Shown piece by piece: positions 8,263-17,265 of a DNA stretch of 64,000 nt (positions within the stretch are counted from its first letter, which is position 1; the number at the start of each line of letters is the position of its first letter). The notes below the pieces were generated by a model. It was given only the letters and a program-made list of their open reading frames with translations. It was not told the origin of the DNA and did no database searches. This DNA comes from Bacillus sp. es.036 (GTDB lineage: Bacteria; Bacillota; Bacilli; Bacillales; Guptibacillaceae), in the NCBI RefSeq assembly GCF_002563635.1, contig NZ_PDIZ01000001.1, positions 2,356,001-2,420,000 of the forward strand, written 5' to 3'. A program made the position numbers and the translations under genes.

Positions 8263-9441
8263 TTTTTCAAGCGCTTGTTCGATATCCCTCCAAATGTCTT
8301 CCCATGCTTCAAGTCCAATCGAAAGACGAATAAGCGATTCACTAATGCCCATCCGTTTTCGCTCATCTTCAGGAACCACTGCATGTGTCATCGTCGCTGG
8401 ATGTTGAATAAGCGTTTCAGCATCTCCAAGACTAACTGCAATTTTTATCATTCCTAGCCGATTCATAAAATTTTGTGCTTCTAGTTTACCACCATTTATT
8501 TCAAAGCTAATTAATCCTCCCGGGCTTTTCATCTGCTTTTTTGCAATTAGATAAAAAGGCGATTCCTCTCTTCCTGGATACATCACATTCGTTACTGATG
8601 GATGCTCGATTAACTTTTGAACGATTTTATGAGCATTTGAGCAGTGACGATCCATCCGAATTGGGAGAGTCTTCAATCCCCGAAGGAGTAACCATGCATC
8701 AAACGGTGATAGAATTCCTCCGATATCTTTTTGTGTACTCTTTGCAATGGCAGTCATCGTCTTCTTATCACTTACAACCAGCCCCGCCACGACATCCCCA
8801 TGCCCTCCGATATACTTCGTAGCGCTGTGCAAAACAATATCACAACCAAATTCTAGAGGGCGTTGTAGATACGGCGTAGAAAATGTATTATCTACTACAA
8901 CCGTGATTCCTTTTTCCTTTGCTACAGAAGAAATCATTTCAAGATCAATTAATTTCAATGTTGGATTTATGGGCGTCTCTATATAGATAACCGTGGTATT
9001 TGGGCGAATAGCTTGTTGAATTTGTTCAAATGAATCAAGTGGAAGCAAGTCATGCTCGATCGCAAACTTCTCTTCTAACATTTTAAGTAATCCAAACGTG
9101 CAGCCGTACACTCCTTCAGAACAAAGGATATGGTCTCCCGACTTTACAAGATACATAAGAACAGCAGAAACAGCTGCCATGCCTGAACCAAAAGCTAAAC
9201 CACCCTCCGCATTCTCAAGAGAAGCAATCCTCTCTTCCAACATTCGAACAGTAGGATTTCCAAGTCTTGAATAAATGTAGCCAGGCTCTTCACCAGCAAA
9301 CCTTCTTTCACCAGCTTCTGCTGTTTCGAATGTAAAAGTGGATGTTTGATAGATCGGTGATGCTAAACTATTATGATGTGATTTAGAATCATATCCATCA
9401 TGAATTGTTTTTGTCTCAAAACGTTGCTCTCCCAAAGTCAT
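8260..9441 (-). CDS. mgl: Methionine gamma-lyase (trans-sulfuration PLP enzyme)
   Basis: 393 aa Cys/Met-metabolism PLP enzyme. The Schiff-base lysine is Lys209 in SATKYIGGHGD. VYGCTF at residues 111-116 places a cysteine (Cys114) at the position that distinguishes methionine gamma-lyase from cystathionine gamma-synthase and beta-lyase, which usually have Gly there. Expected reaction: methionine to methanethiol, 2-oxobutyrate and ammonia. Cystathionine gamma-lyase activity is the main alternative. A consensus cre lies 37 bp upstream, so catabolite repression by CcpA is likely. B. subtilis has ytrP, not mgl, at this place. Confidence 0.82.
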   Translation of the reverse strand: MTLGEQRFETKTIHDGYDSKSHHNSLASPIYQTSTFTFETAEAGERRFAGEEPGYIYSRLGNPTVRMLEERIASLENAEGGLAFGSGMAAVSAVLMYLVKSGDHILCSEGVYGCTFGLLKMLEEKFAIEHDLLPLDSFEQIQQAIRPNTTVIYIETPINPTLKLIDLEMISSVAKEKGITVVVDNTFSTPYLQRPLEFGCDIVLHSATKYIGGHGDVVAGLVVSDKKTMTAIAKSTQKDIGGILSPFDAWLLLRGLKTLPIRMDRHCSNAHKIVQKLIEHPSVTNVMYPGREESPFYLIAKKQMKSPGGLISFEINGGKLEAQNFMNRLGMIKIAVSLGDAETLIQHPATMTHAVVPEDERKRMGISESLIRLSIGLEAWEDIWRDIEQALEK

Positions 9442-9477
9442 AACCCCCTGTTATAAAATCACACATTACACTTTCAT

Positions 9478-9491
9478 TGTAAGCGTTTTCA
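9478..9491. promoter_or_regulatory. CcpA cre site upstream of mgl
   Basis: TGTAAGCGTTTTCA fits the consensus TGWAANCGNTNWCA at every position. On the mgl strand it overlaps a TTCACC-17-TACAAT promoter or lies just downstream of a TATAAT, so repression is expected. Confidence 0.82.
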
Positions 9492-9566
9492 ATTATAAGG
9501 TGAAGAGGGAATTATCTATCTCAACAGATCATTGACATCTTTTTATCCATCAAATCCCTACTATAG

Positions 9567-9595
9567 TTGACATCTCAATCTGAAAGAGTTACAAT
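9567..9595 (+). promoter_or_regulatory. Sigma-A promoter of rpsD
   Basis: TTGACA, 17-bp spacer, TACAAT, about 190 bp upstream of the rpsD start. Confidence 0.87.
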
Positions 9596-9601
9596 TGCAT
9601 T

Positions 9602-9786
9602 TGTGTAAAATAAGAATGGGCAGCAGCGTGACGGGCTGCGATTTCATTGTGTTCCTTTTAATAGGTACGCCGCGTACCCTCCGGCTGTCGAGGTGAAGGC
9701 GTGTGAAAACACAATGTGCGCAAACCGGAATCACGACACTGTTTTTATTTTATACCAATAATAATGGTATAAAGGAGGAGCTAAAT
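9602..9786 (+). ncRNA. Structured rpsD leader (S4 autoregulatory leader type)
   Basis: About 185 nt between the promoter and rpsD. It contains the local hairpins GCAGC(N10)GCTGC and GGTACGCCGCGTACC (9664-9678). A long-range pairing joins CATTGTGTT (9645-9653) and AACACAATG (9708-9716), enclosing a G-rich purine segment. TTATACCA/TGGTATAA forms a final stem directly before the AAAGGAGGAGC ribosome site. B. subtilis rpsD is known to be autogenously repressed by S4 binding to such a leader. Placement as the Bacillaceae S4 leader is by position and shape, not by covariance search. Confidence 0.78.
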
Positions 9787-10389
9787 ATGGCTCGTTATAC
9801 AGGACCAAGTTGGAAAATTTCTCGTCGTCTTGGTATTTCTCTAAGTGGAACAGGTAAAGAATTGGAAAAGCGTCCTTACGCTCCAGGTCAACACGGACCT
9901 AACCAGCGTAGAAAGCTTTCTGAATATGGACTTCAGCTTCAAGAGAAGCAAAAGCTTCGTCACATGTACGGCATGACTGAGCGTCAATTCCGTCGTCTTT
10001 TCGATGATGCTGGTAAAATGAAAGGTGTTCACGGTGAGAACTTCATGATTCTTCTTGAAGCTCGTCTTGATAACCTTGTTTATCGTATGGGTCTAGCTCG
10101 TACTCGCCGTCAGGCTCGTCAGCTAGTTAACCATGGCCACATCACTGTCGATGGCAAACGCGTTGACATCCCTTCTTACCGCGTAGCGACTGGTCAAGTG
10201 ATCAGCGTTCGTGAGAAGTCAAACAACCTTGACATCATCAAAGAAGCAATCGAAGTAAACAACTTCGTTCCAGAATACCTTACTTTCGATGCTGATAAGC
10301 TTGAAGGTACGTTCTCTCGTCTTCCTGAGCGTTCTGAACTTCCTGCTGAAATCACTGAAGCTCTTATCGTTGAGTACTACTCTCGTTAA
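9787..10389 (+). CDS. rpsD: 30S ribosomal protein S4 (uS4)
   Basis: 200 aa primary 16S rRNA-binding protein that nucleates 30S assembly. It begins [18 protein letters not shown], with the S4 RNA-binding domain at about residues 90-155 ([20 protein letters not shown]) and the typical ending [10 protein letters not shown]. The ATG after AAAGGAGGAGCTAAAT is the true start; the longer upstream reading frame runs through the regulatory leader and is not coding. It is monocistronic, with a strong promoter and terminator, and probably represses its own translation through the leader. Confidence 0.98.
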   Translation: MARYTGPSWKISRRLGISLSGTGKELEKRPYAPGQHGPNQRRKLSEYGLQLQEKQKLRHMYGMTERQFRRLFDDAGKMKGVHGENFMILLEARLDNLVYRMGLARTRRQARQLVNHGHITVDGKRVDIPSYRVATGQVISVREKSNNLDIIKEAIEVNNFVPEYLTFDADKLEGTFSRLPERSELPAEITEALIVEYYSR

Positions 10390-10401
10390 GCTGTTTCAAC
10401 T

Positions 10402-10429
10402 CCCCGGAATTTATTCCGGGGTTTTTTTT
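10402..10429 (+). terminator. Terminator of rpsD
   Basis: CCCCGGAA / TTCCGGGG stem with loop TTTA, followed by eight T. Confidence 0.95.
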
Positions 10430-10456
10430 ATGTCCAAAAGCAAAATTGGTTTATAC

Positions 10457-10487
10457 GAAAAAAGAGATGCTCCTATCGAGCATCTCT
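10457..10487 (-). terminator. Terminator of tyrS
   Basis: A 10-bp stem AGAGATGCTC / GAGCATCTCT with a 5-nt loop and a T tract on the minus strand. Confidence 0.92.
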
Positions 10488-10497
10488 TCATTAACAA

Positions 10498-11763
10498 TTA
10501 ATATGTGAGAAGGAAGTATTTCTTTTTTCCTCTTCGAATAATAACGTATTTATTTTCAATTTGATCGCTTTCTGAAATCACCTTGTCTATTTCTTTACAG
10601 CGTTCACCATTAATATAAACGGCGCCATTCTTCACATCTTCTCTTGCCTGACGCTTGGAAGATGAAATTCCAGCTTCTACAAGTAAGTCAATTAATCCTT
10701 TTTCATGATCTTCTACGTGATAGGATGGCACATCTTTAAACCCTAAACGAATTTCTTCAGCTGTTAATTGCTTAATATCTCCACTAAAAAGAGCTTCCGA
10801 AATATTGATCGCCTGCTGAAGCTTTTCTTCTCCATGTACGAGCTTCGTTACGTTTTCAGCAAGTGTACGGTGTGCTTCTCTTTTTTCTGGTGCTTCTAAA
10901 TGCTTCGACTCAATTTCTTTAATCTCTTCAATACTTAAAAATGTAAAGTAATTTAGGAACCTTACCACATCGCGATCATCTGTATTAATCCAGAACTGAT
11001 AGAATTCATAAGGAGATGTTTTATCAGCATCTAACCAGATTGCGCCACCTTCTGACTTACCAAACTTGGAGCCGTCACTTTTCGTAACAAGTGGAAACGT
11101 TGCACCGTATGCTTTCGTCGATTCTTCGCTTCCTTCTTCTTTACGAATTAATTCAAGACCAGCCGTGATATTTCCCCACTGATCACTACCTCCAATTTGC
11201 AAGCGACAATTTTCTTTACGATAAAGTTGAAGAAAGTCATACGATTGAAGAATCATGTACGTAAACTCGGTAAAAGAAATTCCAGCTTCGAGACGTGATG
11301 TAACCGAATCTTTCGCAAGCATGTAGTTTAAACCAAAGTTCTTTCCTACATCGCGAAGAAATGGAATCACATTCAATTCGCCGATCCAGTCAAAGTTGTT
11401 TACAGCTTTTGCAGCATTCGCTTCTGTACCAAAATCTAAAAAGCGCGCTAGCTGACCCTGTAATTTATTGGTCCATTCTTTTACAATATCTTCGGAATTT
11501 AACGTACGCTCATTCGAACGGCCACTTGGGTCTCCAATAAGTCCGGTTGCCCCACCAACAAGCGCAATCGGCGTATGCCCTGCAAGCTGAAATCTACGAA
11601 GCGCAAGAACTGGCAACAAATGTCCAATATGAAGACTATCAGCTGTTGGATCAAATCCTGAATAAAGTGCGATTCGGTTGTTAGACAACTCTTTTTCAAG
11701 ACCTTCTCTATCGGTCACCTGATTTAACAGGCCTCTTGCTTCTAATTCATCTAAAATGTGCAT
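10498..11763 (-). CDS. tyrS: Tyrosyl-tRNA synthetase
   Basis: 421 aa class I synthetase charging tRNA-Tyr. HIGH motif at residues 45-48 (SLHIGHLLP), KFGKS at 233-237 in place of KMSKS as is usual for TyrRS, and a C-terminal S4-like RNA-binding domain (about residues 350-415). The ATG follows GAGGAGACGATGAT. Expression is controlled by the Tyr T-box leader directly upstream. This is the TyrS rather than TyrZ form, judged by the KFGKS motif and by synteny with rpsD. Confidence 0.97.
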   Translation of the reverse strand: MHILDELEARGLLNQVTDREGLEKELSNNRIALYSGFDPTADSLHIGHLLPVLALRRFQLAGHTPIALVGGATGLIGDPSGRSNERTLNSEDIVKEWTNKLQGQLARFLDFGTEANAAKAVNNFDWIGELNVIPFLRDVGKNFGLNYMLAKDSVTSRLEAGISFTEFTYMILQSYDFLQLYRKENCRLQIGGSDQWGNITAGLELIRKEEGSEESTKAYGATFPLVTKSDGSKFGKSEGGAIWLDADKTSPYEFYQFWINTDDRDVVRFLNYFTFLSIEEIKEIESKHLEAPEKREAHRTLAENVTKLVHGEEKLQQAINISEALFSGDIKQLTAEEIRLGFKDVPSYHVEDHEKGLIDLLVEAGISSSKRQAREDVKNGAVYINGERCKEIDKVISESDQIENKYVIIRRGKKKYFLLTY

Positions 11764-11825
11764 ATCATCGTCTCCTCTAAATCATAGTAATTCCCTATTT
11801 CAAGCAATTTACAGTTCTACAAACA

Positions 11826-12083
11826 TAAAAAAACCCGCCCCTAAAAAGGGACGAGATTAATCGCGGTACCACCCTTGTTGAAGAAAGCATACTTTCTTCC
11901 ACTCAGTCAGAATAACGGTCTGAACCGTCTAATGCTACACAGACGTTGTCTTTCCCATTAGAAGCTCATGGAGGTAATTCACATTTTCCTTTATGCTAGT
12001 TCTCACCGACCACCAGCTCTCTGAAAAAGGGAGAAAAACGCTACTTTGTCCAATCAAAGCATGTCGTTCATAAAAAACACTAT
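11826..12083 (-). ncRNA. T-box riboswitch, tyrosine specifier, upstream of tyrS
   Basis: On the minus strand the leader begins with Stem I elements AGAGAGCTGGTGGTCGGTGAGA-like (12001-12022 region). The specifier loop is GAATTACCTC, with UAC (Tyr) at 11976-11974. The T-box AAGGGTGGTACCGCG is at 11862-11876, and the leader ends in a terminator stem (CCCGCCCC versus GGGACG) with a T tract at about 11828-11860. Uncharged tRNA-Tyr would stabilise the antiterminator and turn tyrS on. Confidence 0.95.
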
Positions 12084-12088
12084 TTAAA

Positions 12089-12117
12089 TTAATATCACAA
12101 ACGGAAAACCATGTCAA
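12089..12117 (-). promoter_or_regulatory. Sigma-A promoter of the tyrS T-box transcript
   Basis: TTGACA, 17-bp spacer, TATTAA on the minus strand; the predicted start is just upstream of T-box Stem I. Confidence 0.8.
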
Positions 12118-12167
12118 TTCTAAGCCTACTGAAATCCCTACCAGTTTATACAAATCTCGACGACATA

Positions 12168-12176
12168 TGCTATAAT
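12168..12176 (+). promoter_or_regulatory. Extended -10 promoter element of the PBP gene
   Basis: TGCTATAAT, 30 bp upstream of the ATG. No good -35 is visible, so an extended -10 promoter is likely. Confidence 0.5.
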
Positions 12177-12205
12177 AAATAGGATTAATTTGAGGGGGTA
12201 TAGGA

Positions 12206-15200
12206 ATGCGAGAGCTTTTTTCTACTATCAGGCAGAAGTGGAACGCGTTCATTGATAGATTACAAGAATACAACATATTATCCGGCTCTAGAATTGCCTA
12301 TAAAGTTATTTGGAATCTTTTTCTGATCTTTATAGTAATTGGTCTTATGGGCACATTTTTCGCCGGTGGCGTTGGTGCTGGATATTTTGCATCGCTTGTA
12401 AAAGATGAACCGATTCGCTCTTACGATGAGATGAAGAGTGACGTTTATAACTACGAAGAAACCAGTGAGGTCTACTTTGCTGGAGACGTATTTCTTGGAA
12501 ACTTCCGTTCTGATATTGAGCGAAAAGAAGTTGAGTTAAAAGACGTTTCTCCTCTTCTACAAAAGGCGGTCATTTCCACAGAAGATGAATACTTTTACGA
12601 TCATGACGGCATTGTTCCTAAAGCAATCGGACGAGCTGTATTGCAAGAAGTTACAAATTCAGAAGACCGCAGTGGCGGGAGCACACTCACGCAACAGCTT
12701 GTTAAAAACCAGATTTTAACGAGAGAAGTTTCATTTGAACGGAAAGCAAAAGAAATGTTGCTCGCGCTTCGATTGGAAAACTTCTTTAATAAAGATGAAA
12801 TTCTAGAAGCATACCTTAACATTGTTCCTTACGGACGTAATGCTTCTGGTAATAATATCGCAGGCGTTCAAGCAGCCTCACAAGGCATATTCGGAGTCAA
12901 TGCAAGTGATTTAAACTTGCCACAAGCTGCTTTTATTGCAGGTATTCCCAAAAACCCTTATACATACACCCCTTTTACAAACTCGGGTGAGAAAAAGGAA
13001 GATCTTTCAGCTGGAATCGACCGGATGGAATTTGTTCTTTATCGCATGTATCAAGAAGAAACAATTACCGAAGATGAGTACAACAAGGCGCTTGAATACG
13101 ATCTTGAAAAAAACCTAACTAAATCTTCCCCTTCGCCAGTTGAGAAATACCCATACCTTACATTTGAGATTGAAGATCGCGCGAAACGCGTTCTTGCAAA
13201 GCAGATCGCTGATGAAGAAGGATATGATGGAGAGAAGCTTGCGAAGAGTTTAGATTCATATAATCAAATAACATATGAAGCCAATATTTATGGAAAATCA
13301 GCGACAGAAGTGGCCAAACAAAAAGAAATTAAGTGGGCACAAATCAAAGAAGATTCCGAAGTATTTCTTGAATTTATGAGTAATGCTGAAATTGAATTGC
13401 GAAAAAATGGCTATAAAATCTATACGACAATCAACAAAGATATGTACGATAAAATGAATGAAGCAAAAGATAAAGCGCTTGGGAACCCAAACTATTTTCA
13501 GGCTGCTAAAACCGTCTCAGTTCAAGATCCTGAGACTGGTGAGCTAGTGAATAAAGAGCTTCCAATGGAAGTTGGAAGTATTTTGATAGAAAACAAATCA
13601 GGGAAAATATTATCTTTCATTGGCGGAAGCGACTTCAAAACAGAACAGTTAAATCATGCTACAGACGCTTATCGCTCTAATGGCTCTACGATGAAGCCAA
13701 TACTAGACTATGCACCCGCTATGGAGATGGGGAAAGTTCAACCAGGATATATTATTCCAGACCTCCCTTCCGATGATATATGGCTACCTGATAATTACGG
13801 TAAAAACTTCCATGGACTTGTAACTGCTCGCAAAGCACTGCAGCAATCTTACAACGTTCCAGCTGCTAGAATTTATTCAAAGATGGATCATTATGAAGCC
13901 ACGAATTTTCTAGTTAAAATGGGGTTCAATACGTTAACAGAGCCTGATCGCTCAAACCCTGCGACTTCAATTGGTTCTCTCGATAGAGGCGTCAGCGTCG
14001 AAGAAAACACTAATGCCTTTGGAACCTTCGCAAATGGTGGGAAATTCGTCGACGCTTATATGATTGATAAAATAGTCGACAGAGATGGCAATACGATTTT
14101 CGAACAAAAACCTGAACCAGTCGAAGTTTTTAGTCCTCAAACAGCGTACCTTACGATCGACATGATGCGCGATGTTATCAGTCAAGGGACGGCTCAAGAT
14201 ATTCCGAGCAAATTAAAATTTGCTTCTGATTGGGCAGGTAAGACTGGTACTGGACAAAACTATAAAGATGCCTGGTTTGTAGCCGTAAATCCAAACGTCT
14301 CACTGGGGGTTTGGACAGGATATGATCTCGAACTACCGATGAATTCAAATCTTTATTCGAAACGGAATAAAAACTTATGGGCCCTTTTTGCAAATGCAGC
14401 GTACGACGCTAGTCCAGAAATAATGGACCCAGAGAAATCTTTCAAAATGCCAACCGGTATTGTAAAACGTTCTTTCTGTGGAATTTCAGGGAAGCTTGCA
14501 TCTGACCTTTGTCAGAAAGCTGGTCTTGTCCAAACTGACCTATTTAACGCCAAATACGTACCGACTGAAGTGGATGACAGCCTCACTGAAGGACGCTATG
14601 TAGTGATGAATGGTAATACGTATCAAGCGCTTAGCTCCACTCCAGAAGAGTTCGTGTCCAGCGGAGTGATGATTAAAGAAGATTATTTCTCTGGAGTCGA
14701 TCTTGCATCCCTTTTACCATCTGAGTTTAAGAACCTGAATATTGTTTCCGAAGGCACTACTGCTTCTGAAAATGGAAAAAAACCAGGCGCAGTTGGTGGC
14801 CTTTCAATTAATGGATCAACATTAAATTGGGGTGCCTCAGGTGAAAGTGATATCGTTGGATACCGCATTTACCGAGCTTCGAACGGGAGCAGTTCCTTTA
14901 CGAAGCTTGGAAGTGTAAAATCTTCTGATGGTAGCTCATTCAACATCCCTTCTGGTGCTTATGCTTATTACGTTACAGCGGTTGATGTTGCTGGTAACGA
15001 ATCAGGAGCTTCCGCTAAAGTAACAAGTGGAGATTGGTCTGAAAAGCCGGAACCTAAAAAGAAACCTGAACCAAAGCCTGAATCAGACGACGGCGATGAT
15101 CAAACTTCTGGAAACAGTAACACCGAGAATGAGGAAGCTACAGAGGATGAAGAAGATGAATCAAGCAATCCAGAAGATTCCTCTTCAAACGAAGATGGCG

Positions 15201-15340
15201 CTAATACTGAAAATAATGATAGTACCGAAGAAAATGAGAACAGCAACACCTCCAATAATAGTAGCAATAGCAATTCAAACGGCGCAAACAGCGAAAATAA
15301 CGCTAATAGTTCCACTAATACAAGCAATGATTCGGAATAA
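12206..15340 (+). CDS. Class A penicillin-binding protein (PBP1A/1B family) with FN3 domain and acidic tail
   Basis: 1044 aa bifunctional peptidoglycan synthase. A short cytoplasmic N-terminus leads to a transmembrane helix (about 33-57) and the GT51 transglycosylase with catalytic Glu126 (STEDEYF) and GGSTLTQQ at 157-164. The transpeptidase follows, with SxxK at Ser494-Lys497, SYN at 548-550 and KTG at 679-681, then a Cys-containing C-terminal extension, a fibronectin type III domain (about 863-955) and a low-complexity Pro/Lys then Asp/Glu/Ser/Asn-rich tail (about 960-1044). The RBS is GAGGGGG. It lies between tyrS and acsA and is divergent from the T-box. The FN3/acidic tail suggests interaction with wall polymers or cations (inference). 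Confidence 0.93.
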   Translation: MRELFSTIRQKWNAFIDRLQEYNILSGSRIAYKVIWNLFLIFIVIGLMGTFFAGGVGAGYFASLVKDEPIRSYDEMKSDVYNYEETSEVYFAGDVFLGNFRSDIERKEVELKDVSPLLQKAVISTEDEYFYDHDGIVPKAIGRAVLQEVTNSEDRSGGSTLTQQLVKNQILTREVSFERKAKEMLLALRLENFFNKDEILEAYLNIVPYGRNASGNNIAGVQAASQGIFGVNASDLNLPQAAFIAGIPKNPYTYTPFTNSGEKKEDLSAGIDRMEFVLYRMYQEETITEDEYNKALEYDLEKNLTKSSPSPVEKYPYLTFEIEDRAKRVLAKQIADEEGYDGEKLAKSLDSYNQITYEANIYGKSATEVAKQKEIKWAQIKEDSEVFLEFMSNAEIELRKNGYKIYTTINKDMYDKMNEAKDKALGNPNYFQAAKTVSVQDPETGELVNKELPMEVGSILIENKSGKILSFIGGSDFKTEQLNHATDAYRSNGSTMKPILDYAPAMEMGKVQPGYIIPDLPSDDIWLPDNYGKNFHGLVTARKALQQSYNVPAARIYSKMDHYEATNFLVKMGFNTLTEPDRSNPATSIGSLDRGVSVEENTNAFGTFANGGKFVDAYMIDKIVDRDGNTIFEQKPEPVEVFSPQTAYLTIDMMRDVISQGTAQDIPSKLKFASDWAGKTGTGQNYKDAWFVAVNPNVSLGVWTGYDLELPMNSNLYSKRNKNLWALFANAAYDASPEIMDPEKSFKMPTGIVKRSFCGISGKLASDLCQKAGLVQTDLFNAKYVPTEVDDSLTEGRYVVMNGNTYQALSSTPEEFVSSGVMIKEDYFSGVDLASLLPSEFKNLNIVSEGTTASENGKKPGAVGGLSINGSTLNWGASGESDIVGYRIYRASNGSSSFTKLGSVKSSDGSSFNIPSGAYAYYVTAVDVAGNESGASAKVTSGDWSEKPEPKKKPEPKPESDDGDDQTSGNSNTENEEATEDEEDESSNPEDSSSNEDGANTENNDSTEENENSNTSNNSSNSNSNGANSENNANSSTNTSNDSE

Positions 15341-15380
15341 AAAAACAGCCTGTAGCAAACTTTGCTACAGGCTGTTTTTA
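15341..15380. terminator. Bidirectional terminator between the PBP gene and acsA
   Basis: A 19-bp inverted repeat AAAAACAGCCTGTAGCAAA and its complement around a single base, with A and T tracts at the ends. Confidence 0.94.
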
Positions 15381-15384
15381 TTCT

Positions 15385-17100
15385 TTAATCTTCCATCGTT
15401 GACAAATCTCCAGTAGGTAAATCAAGCTCCCACGCCTTTAGCACACGACGCATAATTTTACCACTTCTTGTTTTCGGAAGCTTGTCTCTAAATTCAATTT
15501 CTCGAGGTGCCGCATGAGCAGCGAGACCTTTTTTCACAAAGTTACGAATCTCCTCCATTAGCTCATCAGATGGCTCATGTCCATCTCTCAGTGCAATAAA
15601 GGCTTTAATGATTTCCCCTCGAACAGGATCTGGTTTACCAATAACACCTGCTTCAGCAACAGCCTTGTGTTCAACTAGTTTACTTTCAACTTCAAACGGA
15701 CCGACCCGTTCACCAGAAGTCATTATGACATCATCCACACGTCCCTGGAACCAGAAGTAGCCATCTTCATCTTTATAAGCTGAATCGCCAGATACGTACC
15801 AGTCTCCTTTTAAGAAATAACTTTCATATTTCTCAGGACGATTCCAGATCGCACGCATCATCGATGGCCAGCCTTTCTTAATCGCTAGGTTCCCCATTCG
15901 ATTAGCTGGTAGTTCATTCCCTTGATCATCGACGATCGCTGCGTGCACGCCTGGAATCGGTTTACCCATTGATCCTGGTTTTATTTCCATAGAAGGGTAA
16001 TTGCTGATTAGCTGCGCGCCCGTTTCGGTCATCCACCAGTTGTCATGAATGCGAAGATCAAGCACTTGATTTCCCCACTTAATAACCTCTGGATTTAACG
16101 GTTCTCCGACACTTAAAACATGGCGTAGGGATGAAAGATCAAATTTCTTAACAATCTCATCTCCCGCTCCCATAAGCATACGGAATGCGGTAGGTGCACT
16201 ATACCATACAGTTACTTCATATTTTTCGATTGTTCCGTACCAATCTTCTGGACTAAAGCGGCCACCACGAATGACGTTCGACGTTCCAGCGAGCCATGGA
16301 GCAAAAATACCATAAGAGGTTCCGGTTACCCAGCCAGGATCGGCTGTACACCAATAGACATCATCTTCTTTTAGATCAAGTACCCATTTCGCTGTTTGAT
16401 AGTGTTGTACCATCGCATTATGAACATGAAGAACGCCTTTTGGCTTACCTGTCGACCCTGATGTATAATGAAGAATCATACCATCTTCACGGTCAACCCA
16501 TTCTATTTTCAACTTCTTGTCTGCTGACTTAAAATGCTTGTAAAAATCGATATATGGTCCTTCTTCTTTTACGTTTTCTCCCACTAACACAACGCTTTCA
16601 AGGTTCGGAAGCTCATCAACTGGTACGCGTTCGAGTAATTCAGGAGTTGTGACGAGTACCTTTGCTTCACTATCCTCAAGCCGATCTCTCACCGCACCTT
16701 CCATAAAAGCTTCAAAAAGCGGTCCAGCAATCGCACCAAGTTTAAGCGTTCCCAGAAGAATGAAGTATAGCTCTGGAGATCTTGGCATGAAAATAAAGAC
16801 CCGGTCCCCTTTTTCAACATTCACTTTTTTTAGAACGTTCCCAGCTTTGTTACTCATTGATTTCATTTCACTATACGTATACTTCTCATCGCGTGTTGGG
16901 TCAGAAAAATAAAGAGCTACTTTGTTTTTACGATCGGACTCAGCGTGCCTATCGATTGCTTCGTAGGCCATATTGACATTCCCTGTTTCACTCCAAGTAA
17001 ATGTTTTCTCCACTTCTTTCCAATCAAAATTCCCGTATGTAGCTTCATAATCCTGTAAATTATGATTACCCAATGTAGCAGAAAGCGGTTTCAATTCCAT
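15385..17100 (-). CDS. acsA: Acetyl-coenzyme A synthetase
   Basis: 571 aa AMP-forming acetate:CoA ligase used for growth on acetate or acetoin. ANL-family motifs are present: YTSGSTGKPKGV (P-loop-like, near residue 225), TSGERVGP, and the C-terminal PKTRSGKIMRR whose lysine (Lys548) is the residue acetylated by AcuA and deacetylated by AcuC in B. subtilis. The RBS GGAGGAGATTACTT fits the ATG. It is divergent from acuABC, exactly as in B. subtilis, with a cre in between. A TATACT -10 is visible at 17139-17144. Confidence 0.96.
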   Translation of the reverse strand: MELKPLSATLGNHNLQDYEATYGNFDWKEVEKTFTWSETGNVNMAYEAIDRHAESDRKNKVALYFSDPTRDEKYTYSEMKSMSNKAGNVLKKVNVEKGDRVFIFMPRSPELYFILLGTLKLGAIAGPLFEAFMEGAVRDRLEDSEAKVLVTTPELLERVPVDELPNLESVVLVGENVKEEGPYIDFYKHFKSADKKLKIEWVDREDGMILHYTSGSTGKPKGVLHVHNAMVQHYQTAKWVLDLKEDDVYWCTADPGWVTGTSYGIFAPWLAGTSNVIRGGRFSPEDWYGTIEKYEVTVWYSAPTAFRMLMGAGDEIVKKFDLSSLRHVLSVGEPLNPEVIKWGNQVLDLRIHDNWWMTETGAQLISNYPSMEIKPGSMGKPIPGVHAAIVDDQGNELPANRMGNLAIKKGWPSMMRAIWNRPEKYESYFLKGDWYVSGDSAYKDEDGYFWFQGRVDDVIMTSGERVGPFEVESKLVEHKAVAEAGVIGKPDPVRGEIIKAFIALRDGHEPSDELMEEIRNFVKKGLAAHAAPREIEFRDKLPKTRSGKIMRRVLKAWELDLPTGDLSTMED

Positions 17101-17194
17101 AAGTAATCTCCTCCTTCTCCTTCATGTCTTTCCCTGTTAGTATAACATAAATTCCTAATTTTTTAACAAATGACAAAACTTCAAAAAATAACAT

Positions 17195-17208
17195 TGAAAC
17201 CCCTTACA
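17195..17208. promoter_or_regulatory. CcpA cre site in the acsA-acuA intergenic region
   Basis: TGAAACCCCTTACA matches TGWAANCGNTNWCA at 13 of 14 positions and overlaps the acuA -35. Catabolite repression of acsA/acuABC through CcpA is known in B. subtilis. Confidence 0.7.
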
Positions 17209-17230
17209 TTTATCTCGTTTCATGTATAAT
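17203..17230 (+). promoter_or_regulatory. Sigma-A promoter of acuABC
   Basis: CTTACA, 16-bp spacer, TATAAT. The cre covers the -35. Confidence 0.68.
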
Positions 17231-17265
17231 AAGAATTGAGACCATTATTAAAAGGTGGTGACTAG

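Noticed and set aside
9703-9786. N-terminal extension of rpsD from an upstream in-frame start
   Set aside because: It lies in the structured leader, S4 proteins begin MARYTGP, and the ribosome site AAAGGAGGAGC fixes the start at 9787.
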